Of a stretch of 25,773 bases of DNA, positions 1 through 7,090 are shown in pieces; within the stretch, counting starts at the first letter, position 1; every line of letters begins with the position of its first letter. The position numbers were made by a program, and so were the translations under genes. Source of the DNA: a virus. The notes beneath the pieces were generated by a model that saw only the letters and a program-made list of their open reading frames with translations, was not told the DNA's origin and ran no database searches. The stretch lies in the IMG/VR virus record IMGVR_UViG_3300032288_006230, positions 1 through 25,773 of that record. One strand, 5' to 3'.

Positions 1-71
1 GGGAACAAATTACCCGCACCCTTGAGGCATTAGAAAAAATTGAGGAAATCCGCGGAAGAATCGTTGGATGA
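1..71 (+). CDS. C-terminal end of an upstream gene (partial)
   Basis: An open frame enters from the left edge (first full codon at 3) and ends with TGA at 69-71. The visible 22 residues end in EEIRGRIVG and are rich in Glu, Leu and Ile, compatible with the end of a helix or coiled coil. The stop sits one base before the ATG at 73 of the next gene, the tight spacing seen throughout the window. Function cannot be told from so short a piece. Confidence 0.55.
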   Translation, partial: EQITRTLEALEKIEEIRGRIVG

Positions 72-72
72 C

Positions 73-663
73 ATGAAATTTAAAGAACATGCCGTTGGCA
101 TTTGCCAATACGACAATATTTTTGATGCTGGGAATTTTATTGAACTCTTAGAAGAGGAATGTTCTCAGGATTGGGGATATGTGCGATGGGAAAAGTCTGC
201 CACTGGCGAAGGGCAAATTTCTAATACAAGAACATCAATGGGGTGCGAATTGATGCCTCTTGGTTCTAATGAAATTTCTATTGAGAGAGTGATGCCACTT
301 GCGTCTGAATGGCAGAAAATTTGGGAAAAAATTGACCCGATTGTTTGGGATTACAGGCACGTTTTTGAGTTGGACTTAGAAATGGACGAGGGGTACCGTG
401 TGCTCAAATATGGCGGTGGCGCCGAGTACCATGCTCATCATGACCATTTTAGAAATAATGCACGAAGTTTAAGCCTGGTTGCTTTTCTGAATGACAATTT
501 TACTGGGGGTAATCTTGTATTCCCTCGTTTTAATGTAAATATTCAACCAAAGGCCGGAAGCGTTATTATGTTCCCTTCCAATTACCCGTATTTGCATATT
601 GCTGAACCTGTAGGGGAAAAGGACAACACTGTTAAATATTCTCTAGTGACGTGGTTCCAGTGA
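73..663 (+). CDS. 2OG-Fe(II) oxygenase (prolyl-4-hydroxylase-like)
   Basis: A 196-residue protein of the 2-oxoglutarate/Fe(II) dioxygenase superfamily, which hydroxylates or otherwise oxidises a substrate using O2 and 2-oxoglutarate. The iron triad is visible: H122-x-D124 in the segment YHAHHDHF and distal H175 in YLHIAEPV. K188 (VKYSLVTWF) stands where the family has the Arg or Lys that binds 2-oxoglutarate. The segment GGNLVFPRF followed by KAGSVIMFPS is the usual strand pair of the double-stranded beta-helix core. I chose ATG 73 over the in-frame TTG at 40 because the preceding gene ends at 71 and a GGAAGAA sequence lies upstream at 54-60. It is the first of three such enzymes within 5.5 kb. 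The substrate is unknown; phage members are commonly found near structural genes. Confidence 0.85.
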   Translation: MKFKEHAVGICQYDNIFDAGNFIELLEEECSQDWGYVRWEKSATGEGQISNTRTSMGCELMPLGSNEISIERVMPLASEWQKIWEKIDPIVWDYRHVFELDLEMDEGYRVLKYGGGAEYHAHHDHFRNNARSLSLVAFLNDNFTGGNLVFPRFNVNIQPKAGSVIMFPSNYPYLHIAEPVGEKDNTVKYSLVTWFQ

Positions 664-821
664 CTCCAGAACCTGAAGAATCTAACGTTGAACAAATTAT
701 CGATGCTAATTTTGATTTAACTACAGGCCGATATAAGGAAAATGACGAAAGTATTGTTTCCTGCGCGATGCTTGACCAGCCTATAGTTTTTGTAATTGAG
801 GACGAGAATAATGGGTTATAA
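660..821 (+). CDS. small acidic hypothetical protein (53 aa)
   Basis: A GTG at 660 overlaps the stop of the dioxygenase gene (GTGA arrangement) and opens a 53-codon frame ending with TAA at 819-821, which in turn overlaps the start of the next gene at 811. The protein begins VTPEPEESNVEQIIDANFDL and ends in IVFVIEDENNGL. It is strongly acidic, with no signal peptide or membrane segment. The coupling at both ends, and the 147-base hole that would otherwise be left in a very compact operon, support it as real. No family recognised. Confidence 0.6.
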   Translation: MTPEPEESNVEQIIDANFDLTTGRYKENDESIVSCAMLDQPIVFVIEDENNGL

Positions 822-1080
822 CTTACAGAATGACTTTGACTATGTTCAAAACCAACTAGCGACGATTGCCGTAACAATCGGCATTGACTTGGCAGATATT
901 CAAACTCTAACCCTGGATGACCTCATGGAGTCCTGTAGTAATGTTTTTGGAGCAGCCAGCCATGACCCAAATTCCCCAATTGCGGTTGAACAGCATGCCG
1001 AATTGCGCAGACACCAAATGTCTTTAAGGCGATTTTGGTATCTTTTTCATGTTCTAAAATGGAGACTAGACAATGAATGA
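811..1080 (+). CDS. hypothetical small phage protein (89 aa)
   Basis: Begins MGYNLQNDFDYVQNQLA and reads as mainly helical, with an aromatic and basic C-terminus (RRFWYLFHVLKWRL). ATG 811 is preferred over the in-frame TTG at 796 because GAGG at 798-801 is placed as a ribosome binding site for 811. It overlaps the preceding 53-residue gene by 11 bases and the following gene by 8 bases, so it is probably translationally coupled. No domain recognised; such small proteins between phage structural and tailoring genes are often accessory. Confidence 0.7.
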   Translation: MGYNLQNDFDYVQNQLATIAVTIGIDLADIQTLTLDDLMESCSNVFGAASHDPNSPIAVEQHAELRRHQMSLRRFWYLFHVLKWRLDNE

Positions 1081-1768
1081 TAACTACAGTGTTTTCCAAA
1101 TGGCAAACCTGCTTTCACATACTGTTTCTTCGGACATTGATAAGGCAGCCATTGTTGCGAGCAATGCACAGTTCTTGCAGTCCGAGATAGCGACTGGCGT
1201 TGATAGAAACCGTTCAGCAATTGGCTATTCAGTCCAACTAAATTGGCTAGACCAAATTAGTGACGCATCTAGTTCTGCCATGGATATTGAAGTATTAACG
1301 CGCTCTATTGTGGAAATTGCTGTACGAATTAAAAACCCATCAAAAGTTATTTTTTATGGGATGAATTATATTCTAGCGTCAACGCTTGGCGATATTGTTC
1401 CGACGGTTCATTATGTAAATACCACAAGTATTGATTACATGGAAAAATACACAAATACGATTATACCGGAAGAAAAAATAATCTCTATGGAGAATTTTGT
1501 CAATGGGGACATTGACGAAGATTACGATTTGGCACTCATTGATGTTGAAATGGTCAGTCATGATTTTTCAATCATTGACAATGTATGGGCCAAACTGCCT
1601 TCGGGTGCTTTGATGATTCTTAATATTGTCAATGACTTTGGCTCACTGTACTCGTTAAAGAATAAGCACCCCTACTTTCAGTACTTGTCACGCCTCGCCG
1701 AAGATGATGACAAATACTTGTTTCATATTCCCGTAGCAACAGGTTTCACATTTGTGGTTAAAAAATGA
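1073..1768 (+). CDS. degenerate class I methyltransferase-like protein
   Basis: 231 residues. The second half has the order of elements of a Rossmann-type SAM methyltransferase: a hydrophobic strand (KVIFYGMNYILAS) where motif I would be, a second strand VHYVNTT, a loop with EKIISMENFV, the strand DYDLALIDVEM (motif IV-like) and a strand after LPSGALMILNIVND. The glycine-rich SAM loop is not recognisable, so SAM binding is doubtful. The N-terminal 90 residues are helical and unassigned. GGAGA lies upstream of the ATG. It overlaps the previous gene by 8 bases and the halogenase by 4 (ATGA), so it is probably co-translated with the halogenase. Alternatives are a non-catalytic Rossmann-fold partner or an unrelated fold. 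Confidence 0.55.
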   Translation: MNDNYSVFQMANLLSHTVSSDIDKAAIVASNAQFLQSEIATGVDRNRSAIGYSVQLNWLDQISDASSSAMDIEVLTRSIVEIAVRIKNPSKVIFYGMNYILASTLGDIVPTVHYVNTTSIDYMEKYTNTIIPEEKIISMENFVNGDIDEDYDLALIDVEMVSHDFSIIDNVWAKLPSGALMILNIVNDFGSLYSLKNKHPYFQYLSRLAEDDDKYLFHIPVATGFTFVVKK

Positions 1769-3240
1769 ACAGAAAAAAGATAGTAGTCATTGGTTCTGGA
1801 ACTGCAGGACTAGTGACGGCACTTATTATCAAAAATTACTTCAAAAATTATGAAGTGACTGTCGTTTCTTCTAGTAAAAAAGGTATCGTAGGCGTGGGCG
1901 AAGGCTCAACAGAACATTGGCGTCATTTTCAAGATTCTATTGGTATAGACGTTCATGACATGATTAAAAATGCCGACATTACGCACAAGTACGGTATTAG
2001 ATACGAAAATTGGACGAATCATACACCCGACTATTTCCATAGCGTTGGTGGGACAGGATTGAGTGCTGGAACATTCTGGGGCGGCTACGCACATGCGTTA
2101 GAAAATGACTGGCCGTTAACGAGTACTTTTTCTTGGCGCGGTTTAGTAGATAACAAAATCATTGATGCCGGTGACAAGACGCACTTTGGAACAAACCAGT
2201 ATCATTTTGATACCTTCAAATTAAACGCATATTTAACTAAAATTGGACAAGACAGAAAAATTCATTTTATTGATGCAGACGTAAATGATGTTGGCGTAGA
2301 TGAATATGGTTTTATTCAGCATGTAAAACTTGATTCATCTGAAAATGTTATTGACGGTGACTTTTTTGTTGATGCAACTGGCTTCAATAGAGAAATTTTA
2401 AGCAAAATATCAGATAACAATTTTGTTTCATATCGCAAGTATCTCCCATGCGATAGCGCAATTGCTTTCCCGACGGCATCTGACCCATCTGGCCAGATTC
2501 GTCCATACACACGAGCAAGAGCATTGAAGAATGGCTGGATGTGGGAAATCCCAACCCAAAAACGCCGTGGCAATGGCTATGTCTTCTCATCAGACTTCTG
2601 CTCTGTGGATGAAGCAATTAAAGAAGCGTCTGAAATTCATGGTTTTGAAGTAGAGCCAGCAAAAACGCTTGATTTTAAATCAGGTTACTTTAGTACAACA
2701 TGGAAGAATAATTGTGTCGCCGTTGGCCTTGCTGCGGGATTTGTTGAGCCACTTGAAGCAACGTCAATTTCCACAACAATCCAGCAGGCTCGTTTAATCT
2801 GTTCATATCTTCCGACGTTTTCTTATAAAAGAACATATGGAATTAAGGAATATCATCGTGTCATGGACTCCATTATGGAAAATATCCTTTGCATGATTTC
2901 ACTCCACTACATTTCGGATAGAAATGACACTCCAATGTGGGTGGAGCAACAAAAAGCGGAAAAACCGCCATTACTAATGCATCTTCTTGAATTATGGAAT
3001 ACCAGATGTCCAGAACATCATGACATACCTTCAACGGGATTTGAATTATTTGGCCCAGCACATTTGTGGCATGTAGCCCAAGGGCAGGGAGTGCTCAACA
3101 AGGAAGTTGCATCAATGCAGTTGGAAGCATACAATTCTCGTGAATCTTCTAGAAAAAATATTTCACAAATATCATCGGAACTCATTAACCAGAAATTGGT
3201 GGACCATGCGGAAGCGCTCAGAAAAACTGCAAATAGTTAA
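1765..3240 (+). CDS. flavin-dependent (tryptophan-type) halogenase
   Basis: 491 residues, normal for this family. These enzymes use FADH2, O2 and halide to make hypohalous acid, which is passed to a substrate held about 10 angstroms away. Seen here: an FAD dinucleotide motif GSGTAG at 10-15; GVGEGST at 43-49 (family GVGEAT); K75 in THKYGIRYENW, placed like the catalytic lysine of PrnA and RebH; the diagnostic W258-M-W260-E-I-P263 motif that separates halogenases from monooxygenases; and GLAAGFVEPLEATS with E331 where the family has its second key acid. The gene starts inside the end of the preceding methyltransferase-like gene (ATGA). No flavin reductase is visible nearby, so a host reductase would be needed. 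Cyanophages are known to carry a relative (VirX1), which makes a phage setting credible. Substrate and halide preference cannot be read from the sequence. Confidence 0.9.
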   Translation: MNRKKIVVIGSGTAGLVTALIIKNYFKNYEVTVVSSSKKGIVGVGEGSTEHWRHFQDSIGIDVHDMIKNADITHKYGIRYENWTNHTPDYFHSVGGTGLSAGTFWGGYAHALENDWPLTSTFSWRGLVDNKIIDAGDKTHFGTNQYHFDTFKLNAYLTKIGQDRKIHFIDADVNDVGVDEYGFIQHVKLDSSENVIDGDFFVDATGFNREILSKISDNNFVSYRKYLPCDSAIAFPTASDPSGQIRPYTRARALKNGWMWEIPTQKRRGNGYVFSSDFCSVDEAIKEASEIHGFEVEPAKTLDFKSGYFSTTWKNNCVAVGLAAGFVEPLEATSISTTIQQARLICSYLPTFSYKRTYGIKEYHRVMDSIMENILCMISLHYISDRNDTPMWVEQQKAEKPPLLMHLLELWNTRCPEHHDIPSTGFELFGPAHLWHVAQGQGVLNKEVASMQLEAYNSRESSRKNISQISSELINQKLVDHAEALRKTANS

Positions 3241-4021
3241 ACCAGACATTTTTCATGATTTACCAAAATTGAAGAAAAACCAAGTATTGCTTTCTTGCGT
3301 TGACCCAAATCTAATGGATGATTCATGTCGCCCGTATGCCAATAATGGGAATTGGCCCGAATGGTGGAAGAAACTAAGTGGTTCTGATGGGAGCCTTAAG
3401 AGATGTTCAGGGACGTCTGACTATCTTGCAACAGGTTTCACTATCCCCCTATGGGCAAAGTTGATGATTCGTCCATCTTTGAATGGGAAAAACTGGGATG
3501 CTAAATTTGATTTAGTCACTGATTTAGGGAACTATGGCATTGAAAGTTTTATGTATTCGCAAACAGGCGAATGTCCTGTTGCAAGAGCACGAAAACTTCA
3601 AGAATCGAACTACATTAAAGTTATTAACCCTTGGCTAATAAAAACTCCCCCAGGTTGGTCTTCTTTATTTCTCCCACCACTTTGGGACCCTAATCCGAAT
3701 TATACGATGCTCCCCGCAGTAGTTAATACGGATTATTACCACAATGCGCATATGGTGATTAATGTATTAACTAATGAGCCTTTTGAACTTGAGGTAGGAC
3801 GCCCGATGTGGCACGTAATTCCATTCAAAAGAACTAAAGAATCTGAACTATTATGGGGCGATACAAATGCCTATAATCTTCTGAAACATAGAGGATTCGG
3901 GGGTGGCTTTATGCCTAAAAGACAAAAAAGTAAATACAAAAAAATGCAAAGAGATGCCGATTCAGATTTAGCCACGCAAAAGAAAACATTTATTGATAAA
4001 ATAATGAGACGAGACGACTGA
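3206..4021 (+). CDS. uncharacterised halogenase-neighbour protein (possibly DUF6065-like)
   Basis: From ATG 3206 the protein is 271 residues and begins MRKRSEKLQIVKPDIF. A longer frame from 3107 would overlap the halogenase by 134 bases, so I reject it; GGTGGA just before 3206 can serve as a weak binding site. Recognisable blocks are a Trp/Pro-rich middle (KTPPGWSSLFLPP) and a beta-rich end (MVINVLTNEPFELEVGRPMW, then HVIPFKR), with a basic tail. These blocks recall a family of unknown function (DUF6065) often listed beside phage and cyanobacterial halogenases; I hold this only loosely. The tight overlap with the halogenase gene suggests a linked job, perhaps substrate presentation. Confidence 0.6.
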   Translation: MRKRSEKLQIVKPDIFHDLPKLKKNQVLLSCVDPNLMDDSCRPYANNGNWPEWWKKLSGSDGSLKRCSGTSDYLATGFTIPLWAKLMIRPSLNGKNWDAKFDLVTDLGNYGIESFMYSQTGECPVARARKLQESNYIKVINPWLIKTPPGWSSLFLPPLWDPNPNYTMLPAVVNTDYYHNAHMVINVLTNEPFELEVGRPMWHVIPFKRTKESELLWGDTNAYNLLKHRGFGGGFMPKRQKSKYKKMQRDADSDLATQKKTFIDKIMRRDD

Positions 4022-4030
4022 GGTTCTGAT

Positions 4031-4270
4031 ATGGAATTCAATATTACAGAAAACCAAAAAACTATTGCCAGAGAGACTGCACGCCGCCGTTTAGAAACAG
4101 AATTGTTTACCGCCGTCCTACTTGCAGGAGTGGACCCCGATGACCTAGAGTTGGTTGATGGCTCTTTTACTTGGCAACCAGATTTTTCAAACGCTGCCTA
4201 CAGCGACACCGCCCAACTTCACCTACGAGACATTCTTAATGTCTACGAAAAGTTTTTATCTCAAAACTAA
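4031..4270 (+). CDS. hypothetical small acidic protein (79 aa)
   Basis: Begins MEFNITENQKTIARETARRR, with one amphipathic helix followed by an acidic segment (GVDPDDLELVDGSFTW) and a C-terminal helix. GAGG at 4020-4023 stands 7 bases before the ATG, a good ribosome binding site. It lies between the halogenase neighbour and the second dioxygenase in the same direction. No family recognised; size and helical content resemble assembly or adaptor proteins of phages, but this is only an impression. Confidence 0.7.
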   Translation: MEFNITENQKTIARETARRRLETELFTAVLLAGVDPDDLELVDGSFTWQPDFSNAAYSDTAQLHLRDILNVYEKFLSQN

Positions 4271-4282
4271 ACTGAAAGGTCT

Positions 4283-4969
4283 ATGATGACCATCCAATTT
4301 TCTTGGCCTGCAGGGAAATCTTCAGCCATTATGGTTGCTGAAAATATTTTAAGCAAAGAATTATGTTCTTCAATTATTGATGAGTCTTCAAAATATTATG
4401 AGAGACTGTTTATACCGGGTCCAGTCATCAGTGGCGTGATGGCTAATGTTAAAAATACAATGGATTTTAGTTGGTCAAAAGAGAATCTAATAAATAACAA
4501 CATTCCACCAGAGCCATTGTCTACATATGAAATGGAACTCTCAAAGGCAATCTTTACTTCTGTTGGATATTATCGTGAACAATTTAAGTGGCTTTGGGAC
4601 TGGGTGGGTATTTGCGATACGGGATTTCGTATGCAAAGATATATTCGTGGTGAAGGTTTCTATAGGGAACACATTGACGGCGGGCCGGTTCCTGTAGTTA
4701 TCTTGAATCGTGTTCTCGGTGCTGTCGTTTATCTGAATGATGTCGAAGTTGGTGGGGAAACATATTTTCGCGAACAAGACATTTATGTGCCTGCCAAAGC
4801 AGGGTCAATAGCGTTATTTCCTGCGTATTGGACACATCCACATCAAGGGTGCGTGCCAATTTCAAATGACAAATGGATTGTTAGTACATTCATATTGGAA
4901 AATAGCGAAAATCAGCCTATTGACATGATTGACAACGGAGGGTCTTTAGCCAATGAGCACCTATTATGA
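4283..4969 (+). CDS. 2OG-Fe(II) oxygenase (second copy)
   Basis: 228 residues. The double-stranded beta-helix core shows the iron ligands H130-x-D132 (YREHIDGG), the strand LGAVVYLNDVEVGGETYF, then AGSIALFPAYW leading to H185 and H187 in THPHQG (one of these is the distal iron ligand), and K197 in DKWIVSTFI as the likely 2-oxoglutarate anchor. This is the prolyl-4-hydroxylase type of layout. The start may be ATG 4283 or ATG 4286; AAGG at 4276-4279 is better spaced for 4286. The sequence differs much from the first copy, so the two are not a recent duplication. Substrate unknown. Confidence 0.83.
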   Translation: MMTIQFSWPAGKSSAIMVAENILSKELCSSIIDESSKYYERLFIPGPVISGVMANVKNTMDFSWSKENLINNNIPPEPLSTYEMELSKAIFTSVGYYREQFKWLWDWVGICDTGFRMQRYIRGEGFYREHIDGGPVPVVILNRVLGAVVYLNDVEVGGETYFREQDIYVPAKAGSIALFPAYWTHPHQGCVPISNDKWIVSTFILENSENQPIDMIDNGGSLANEHLL

Positions 4970-5576
4970 CCCATTAACTAATCGCACGTTACACAAGAGA
5001 CCCCCAGCATTCATGGTTAATGAAGTTTTTGAGCCATCTGTATTCATTAAATTAAATGAAGACTTATCTTTACTGCAGGAGACCAAAGTAATTTCCTATG
5101 AGCCATCCCTGGGTAGATTCGGCATAAATAGTACGGAGAAAACAGAGTCTCCATTAGCGGAATATCATGAAATTTTATTAGACAAAGCCCGGTCCATATT
5201 TACCCCAACATTAAAACCTACTTACTGTCTGTGGGTAACCTATCGTGGATTTAGGGCACAACTGCCGAATCATGTTGATGACAATGCCTGCACCTACACA
5301 ATGGACTTGTGTGTCTCATACAAAACCCAATGGCCCATCTATGTTGAAGAACAAGAGATGTTGCCTGAGCCAAACCAAGCAGTATGTTATTACGGTGAGG
5401 ACCAATATCATTGGCGCGAACGTTTTCCTGACCCTGCGAACAATGAAGTTCAAATGATTTTCTTTCATTTTGCCGAACCGGAACATTGGTATTTTACTAA
5501 GGGGCCATCCCACTTGCATGAAGTTGCCCGCGCCAGACACGAGTACCAGAAAAAGAACGGCATCAAAGGCACATGA
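4953..5576 (+). CDS. 2OG-Fe(II) oxygenase-like protein (third copy)
   Basis: 207 residues, beginning MSTYYDPLTNRTLHKRPPAF. The core carries H107-x-D109 (PNHVDDNACTY) and a distal H153 (QYHWRERF) followed by strands VQMIFFHF, the spacing expected for a jelly-roll dioxygenase. The Arg or Lys that binds 2-oxoglutarate is not obvious: the equivalent stretch reads NEVQMIFFHF, so cosubstrate use is less certain than in the other two. GGAGGG near 4937-4942 is the binding site, rather far upstream, and the gene overlaps the previous one by 17 bases. Function inferred from fold motifs only. Confidence 0.7.
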   Translation: MSTYYDPLTNRTLHKRPPAFMVNEVFEPSVFIKLNEDLSLLQETKVISYEPSLGRFGINSTEKTESPLAEYHEILLDKARSIFTPTLKPTYCLWVTYRGFRAQLPNHVDDNACTYTMDLCVSYKTQWPIYVEEQEMLPEPNQAVCYYGEDQYHWRERFPDPANNEVQMIFFHFAEPEHWYFTKGPSHLHEVARARHEYQKKNGIKGT

Positions 5577-5869
5577 ATAAAATTGTTCAGTTTGAACAGA
5601 AGATAGTTGATGCTGTCAAAACAATGTCCAAGAAAGAATATTGGAATCGTCCTAACATTGTTGAGGCATGGGGCTTTGCGACAAAGATTCTCATTATCTT
5701 TCCTGGTTTACTTCTGGGCAAGCAGTGGTGGTGGCTGTACATTTTTGCCATCGTTTCCAGTATTTGTTTAATTTGGTCATCTACTAAGAAAACATTGCCG
5801 ACCATTATCCTCTTCAATGTTGCTTGGGTTGTCTTGGCGACTGCTTCGATTGTGAAACATTTCGTATGA
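5573..5869 (+). CDS. small integral membrane protein (98 aa)
   Basis: After a charged N-terminal 30 residues there are about three hydrophobic segments: TKILIIFPGLLLG, WWWLYIFAIVSSICLIW and TIILFNVAWVVLATASIV. The gene starts inside the stop of the third dioxygenase (ATGA), and its own stop overlaps the glycosyltransferase start. Membrane protein of unknown function. Its place directly before a glycosyltransferase could mean it presents a lipid-linked substrate, but it could also be an unrelated envelope protein. Confidence 0.7.
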   Translation: MNKIVQFEQKIVDAVKTMSKKEYWNRPNIVEAWGFATKILIIFPGLLLGKQWWWLYIFAIVSSICLIWSSTKKTLPTIILFNVAWVVLATASIVKHFV

Positions 5870-6642
5870 TTTCTATTATTACGCCCACATATAACACTCC
5901 GCAGGAAATCCTTGCCCGCACTTGGGGTTCTCTGAAGTCTCAGACCTTTACGGACTGGGAGTGGGTTGTCTGGGACGACTCCACGAACAATGAGACTTGG
6001 CGGCAACTATATGGCTTCTGTGCCGACGAGCGCTATAAACTTGCTATGCACCGGTCCCATGTCCATTCTGGCTCTATTGGAGAAGTCAAGCGGAACGGCT
6101 TCATGGTCGCCAAGGGAGACATCTTGGTTGAACTTGACCACGACGATGAGTTAATGCCAGATGCTCTGCAACTCATTAATGATGCATTTAATAGTAGTCC
6201 AGAGGTTGGTTTTGTTTATTCAGACTGGTGCGAAATACTCCCAGATGGGCAGTCAGGACGCTATCCGAGCGGTTGGGCCTTTGGGTACGGTAGTGACTAT
6301 TGGGACGAGCAGCACGGGGTTTGGACCATGCGTGCGCCTGAACTTAATACCGTCACAATGAGACACATCGTCTCAGCGCCCAATCACGTTCGTGCGTGGC
6401 GAGCCGACGTATATCACGCCCTTAATGGCCATGACTGGAATCTGAAGGTTGCCGACGACTATGACCTATGTGTGAGAACTTTCCTGACCACAAAGTGTTG
6501 CCATATCCCAAAGATGATTTACAAACAGCATATTTCGCCAAAGACCGCTCAACGGCAGCAAAATGCGCTTATTCAAGAAAATGTTGCAATTATTGCAGAG
6601 AAATACAAGCCTTTTCTTGATGACCTATTCGATAGGCTCTGA
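5866..6642 (+). CDS. family 2 glycosyltransferase (GT-A fold)
   Basis: 258 residues starting MISIITPTYNTPQEILARTW, the classic first strand of GT2 enzymes, which transfer a sugar from a nucleotide-sugar donor. The metal/nucleotide acidic motif is D91-H-D-D-E95 (DHDDE), followed by the helix MPDALQLINDAF. A later VADDYDLCVR segment resembles the catalytic-base helix (ED motif). I chose ATG 5866, which overlaps the previous stop as ATGA; a longer frame from 5824 lacks the clean domain start. No membrane segment, so cytoplasmic. It ends the first gene island; possible acceptors are a virion protein, DNA or a cell-wall glycan. Confidence 0.88.
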   Translation: MISIITPTYNTPQEILARTWGSLKSQTFTDWEWVVWDDSTNNETWRQLYGFCADERYKLAMHRSHVHSGSIGEVKRNGFMVAKGDILVELDHDDELMPDALQLINDAFNSSPEVGFVYSDWCEILPDGQSGRYPSGWAFGYGSDYWDEQHGVWTMRAPELNTVTMRHIVSAPNHVRAWRADVYHALNGHDWNLKVADDYDLCVRTFLTTKCCHIPKMIYKQHISPKTAQRQQNALIQENVAIIAEKYKPFLDDLFDRL

Positions 6643-6647
6643 ATTCA

Positions 6648-6676
6648 TTCATCAGGGGCTTCGTGTGCGCTAAACT
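6648..6676 (+). promoter_or_regulatory. candidate promoter before the structural genes
   Basis: In the 67-base gap after the glycosyltransferase, TTCATC (6648-6653) and TAAACT (6671-6676) are separated by exactly 17 bases, a weak match to -35 and -10 elements. AGAGGAG at 6698-6704 then gives a strong ribosome binding site for ATG 6710. The match is imperfect and may be chance. Confidence 0.3.
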
Positions 6677-6709
6677 GAGTGTGAATCTTTTTGCTTCAGA
6701 GGAGCACTA

Positions 6710-7090
6710 ATGGCACTTTACCCAGCAACCTTAACTGGCCCTACTTTATTAAGTATTGGAGCCACCGTAGCAGATGCCGCCCAGGTATATGATTCGGACA
6801 ACCCGGTGACATCACCGGGCTCAGCACGGGCAGCGAATGTTACCATTGTTAAACAAATCATCGTCTGCAATACCGACACTTCCGCCCGTACTTTTAGCCT
6901 CTATCTCGCCAATGATACTCCGGTTGCCATTGCCGACACGCTCTTTGAAGGAGTATCATTGGCTGCTGGGGAAACAAAGATTATTAATACCTCCATTGTA
7001 TTGCGTGCTGCCCAAGACCATAAACTGCATGCTCGCGCATCAGTCGACAGCAAAGTAGTACTTACCCTGGTTGGACTCGAGGAGTACTGA
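6710..7090 (+). CDS. probable virion protein, beta-rich (126 aa)
   Basis: Begins MALYPATLTGPTLLSIGATV. The body alternates short strands (TIVKQIIVCNTD, ARTFSLYLAND, GVSLAAGETKIINTSIVL, KVVLTLVGLEEY), the pattern of small jelly-roll or immunoglobulin-like decoration and tail proteins of phages. A strong binding site (AGAGGAG) and a fresh gap before it suggest it starts a structural transcription block. It overlaps the next gene by one base. Exact virion position unknown. Confidence 0.65.
   Translation: MALYPATLTGPTLLSIGATVADAAQVYDSDNPVTSPGSARAANVTIVKQIIVCNTDTSARTFSLYLANDTPVAIADTLFEGVSLAAGETKIINTSIVLRAAQDHKLHARASVDSKVVLTLVGLEEY

Noticed and set aside
40-72. TTG start at 40 extending the first oxygenase
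   Set aside because: It lies inside the end of the upstream gene; ATG 73 follows that gene's stop and has an upstream purine-rich site.
3107-3205. N-terminal extension of the halogenase-neighbour gene
   Set aside because: Would overlap the halogenase by 134 bases, and its residues look like an out-of-frame reading of the halogenase end.
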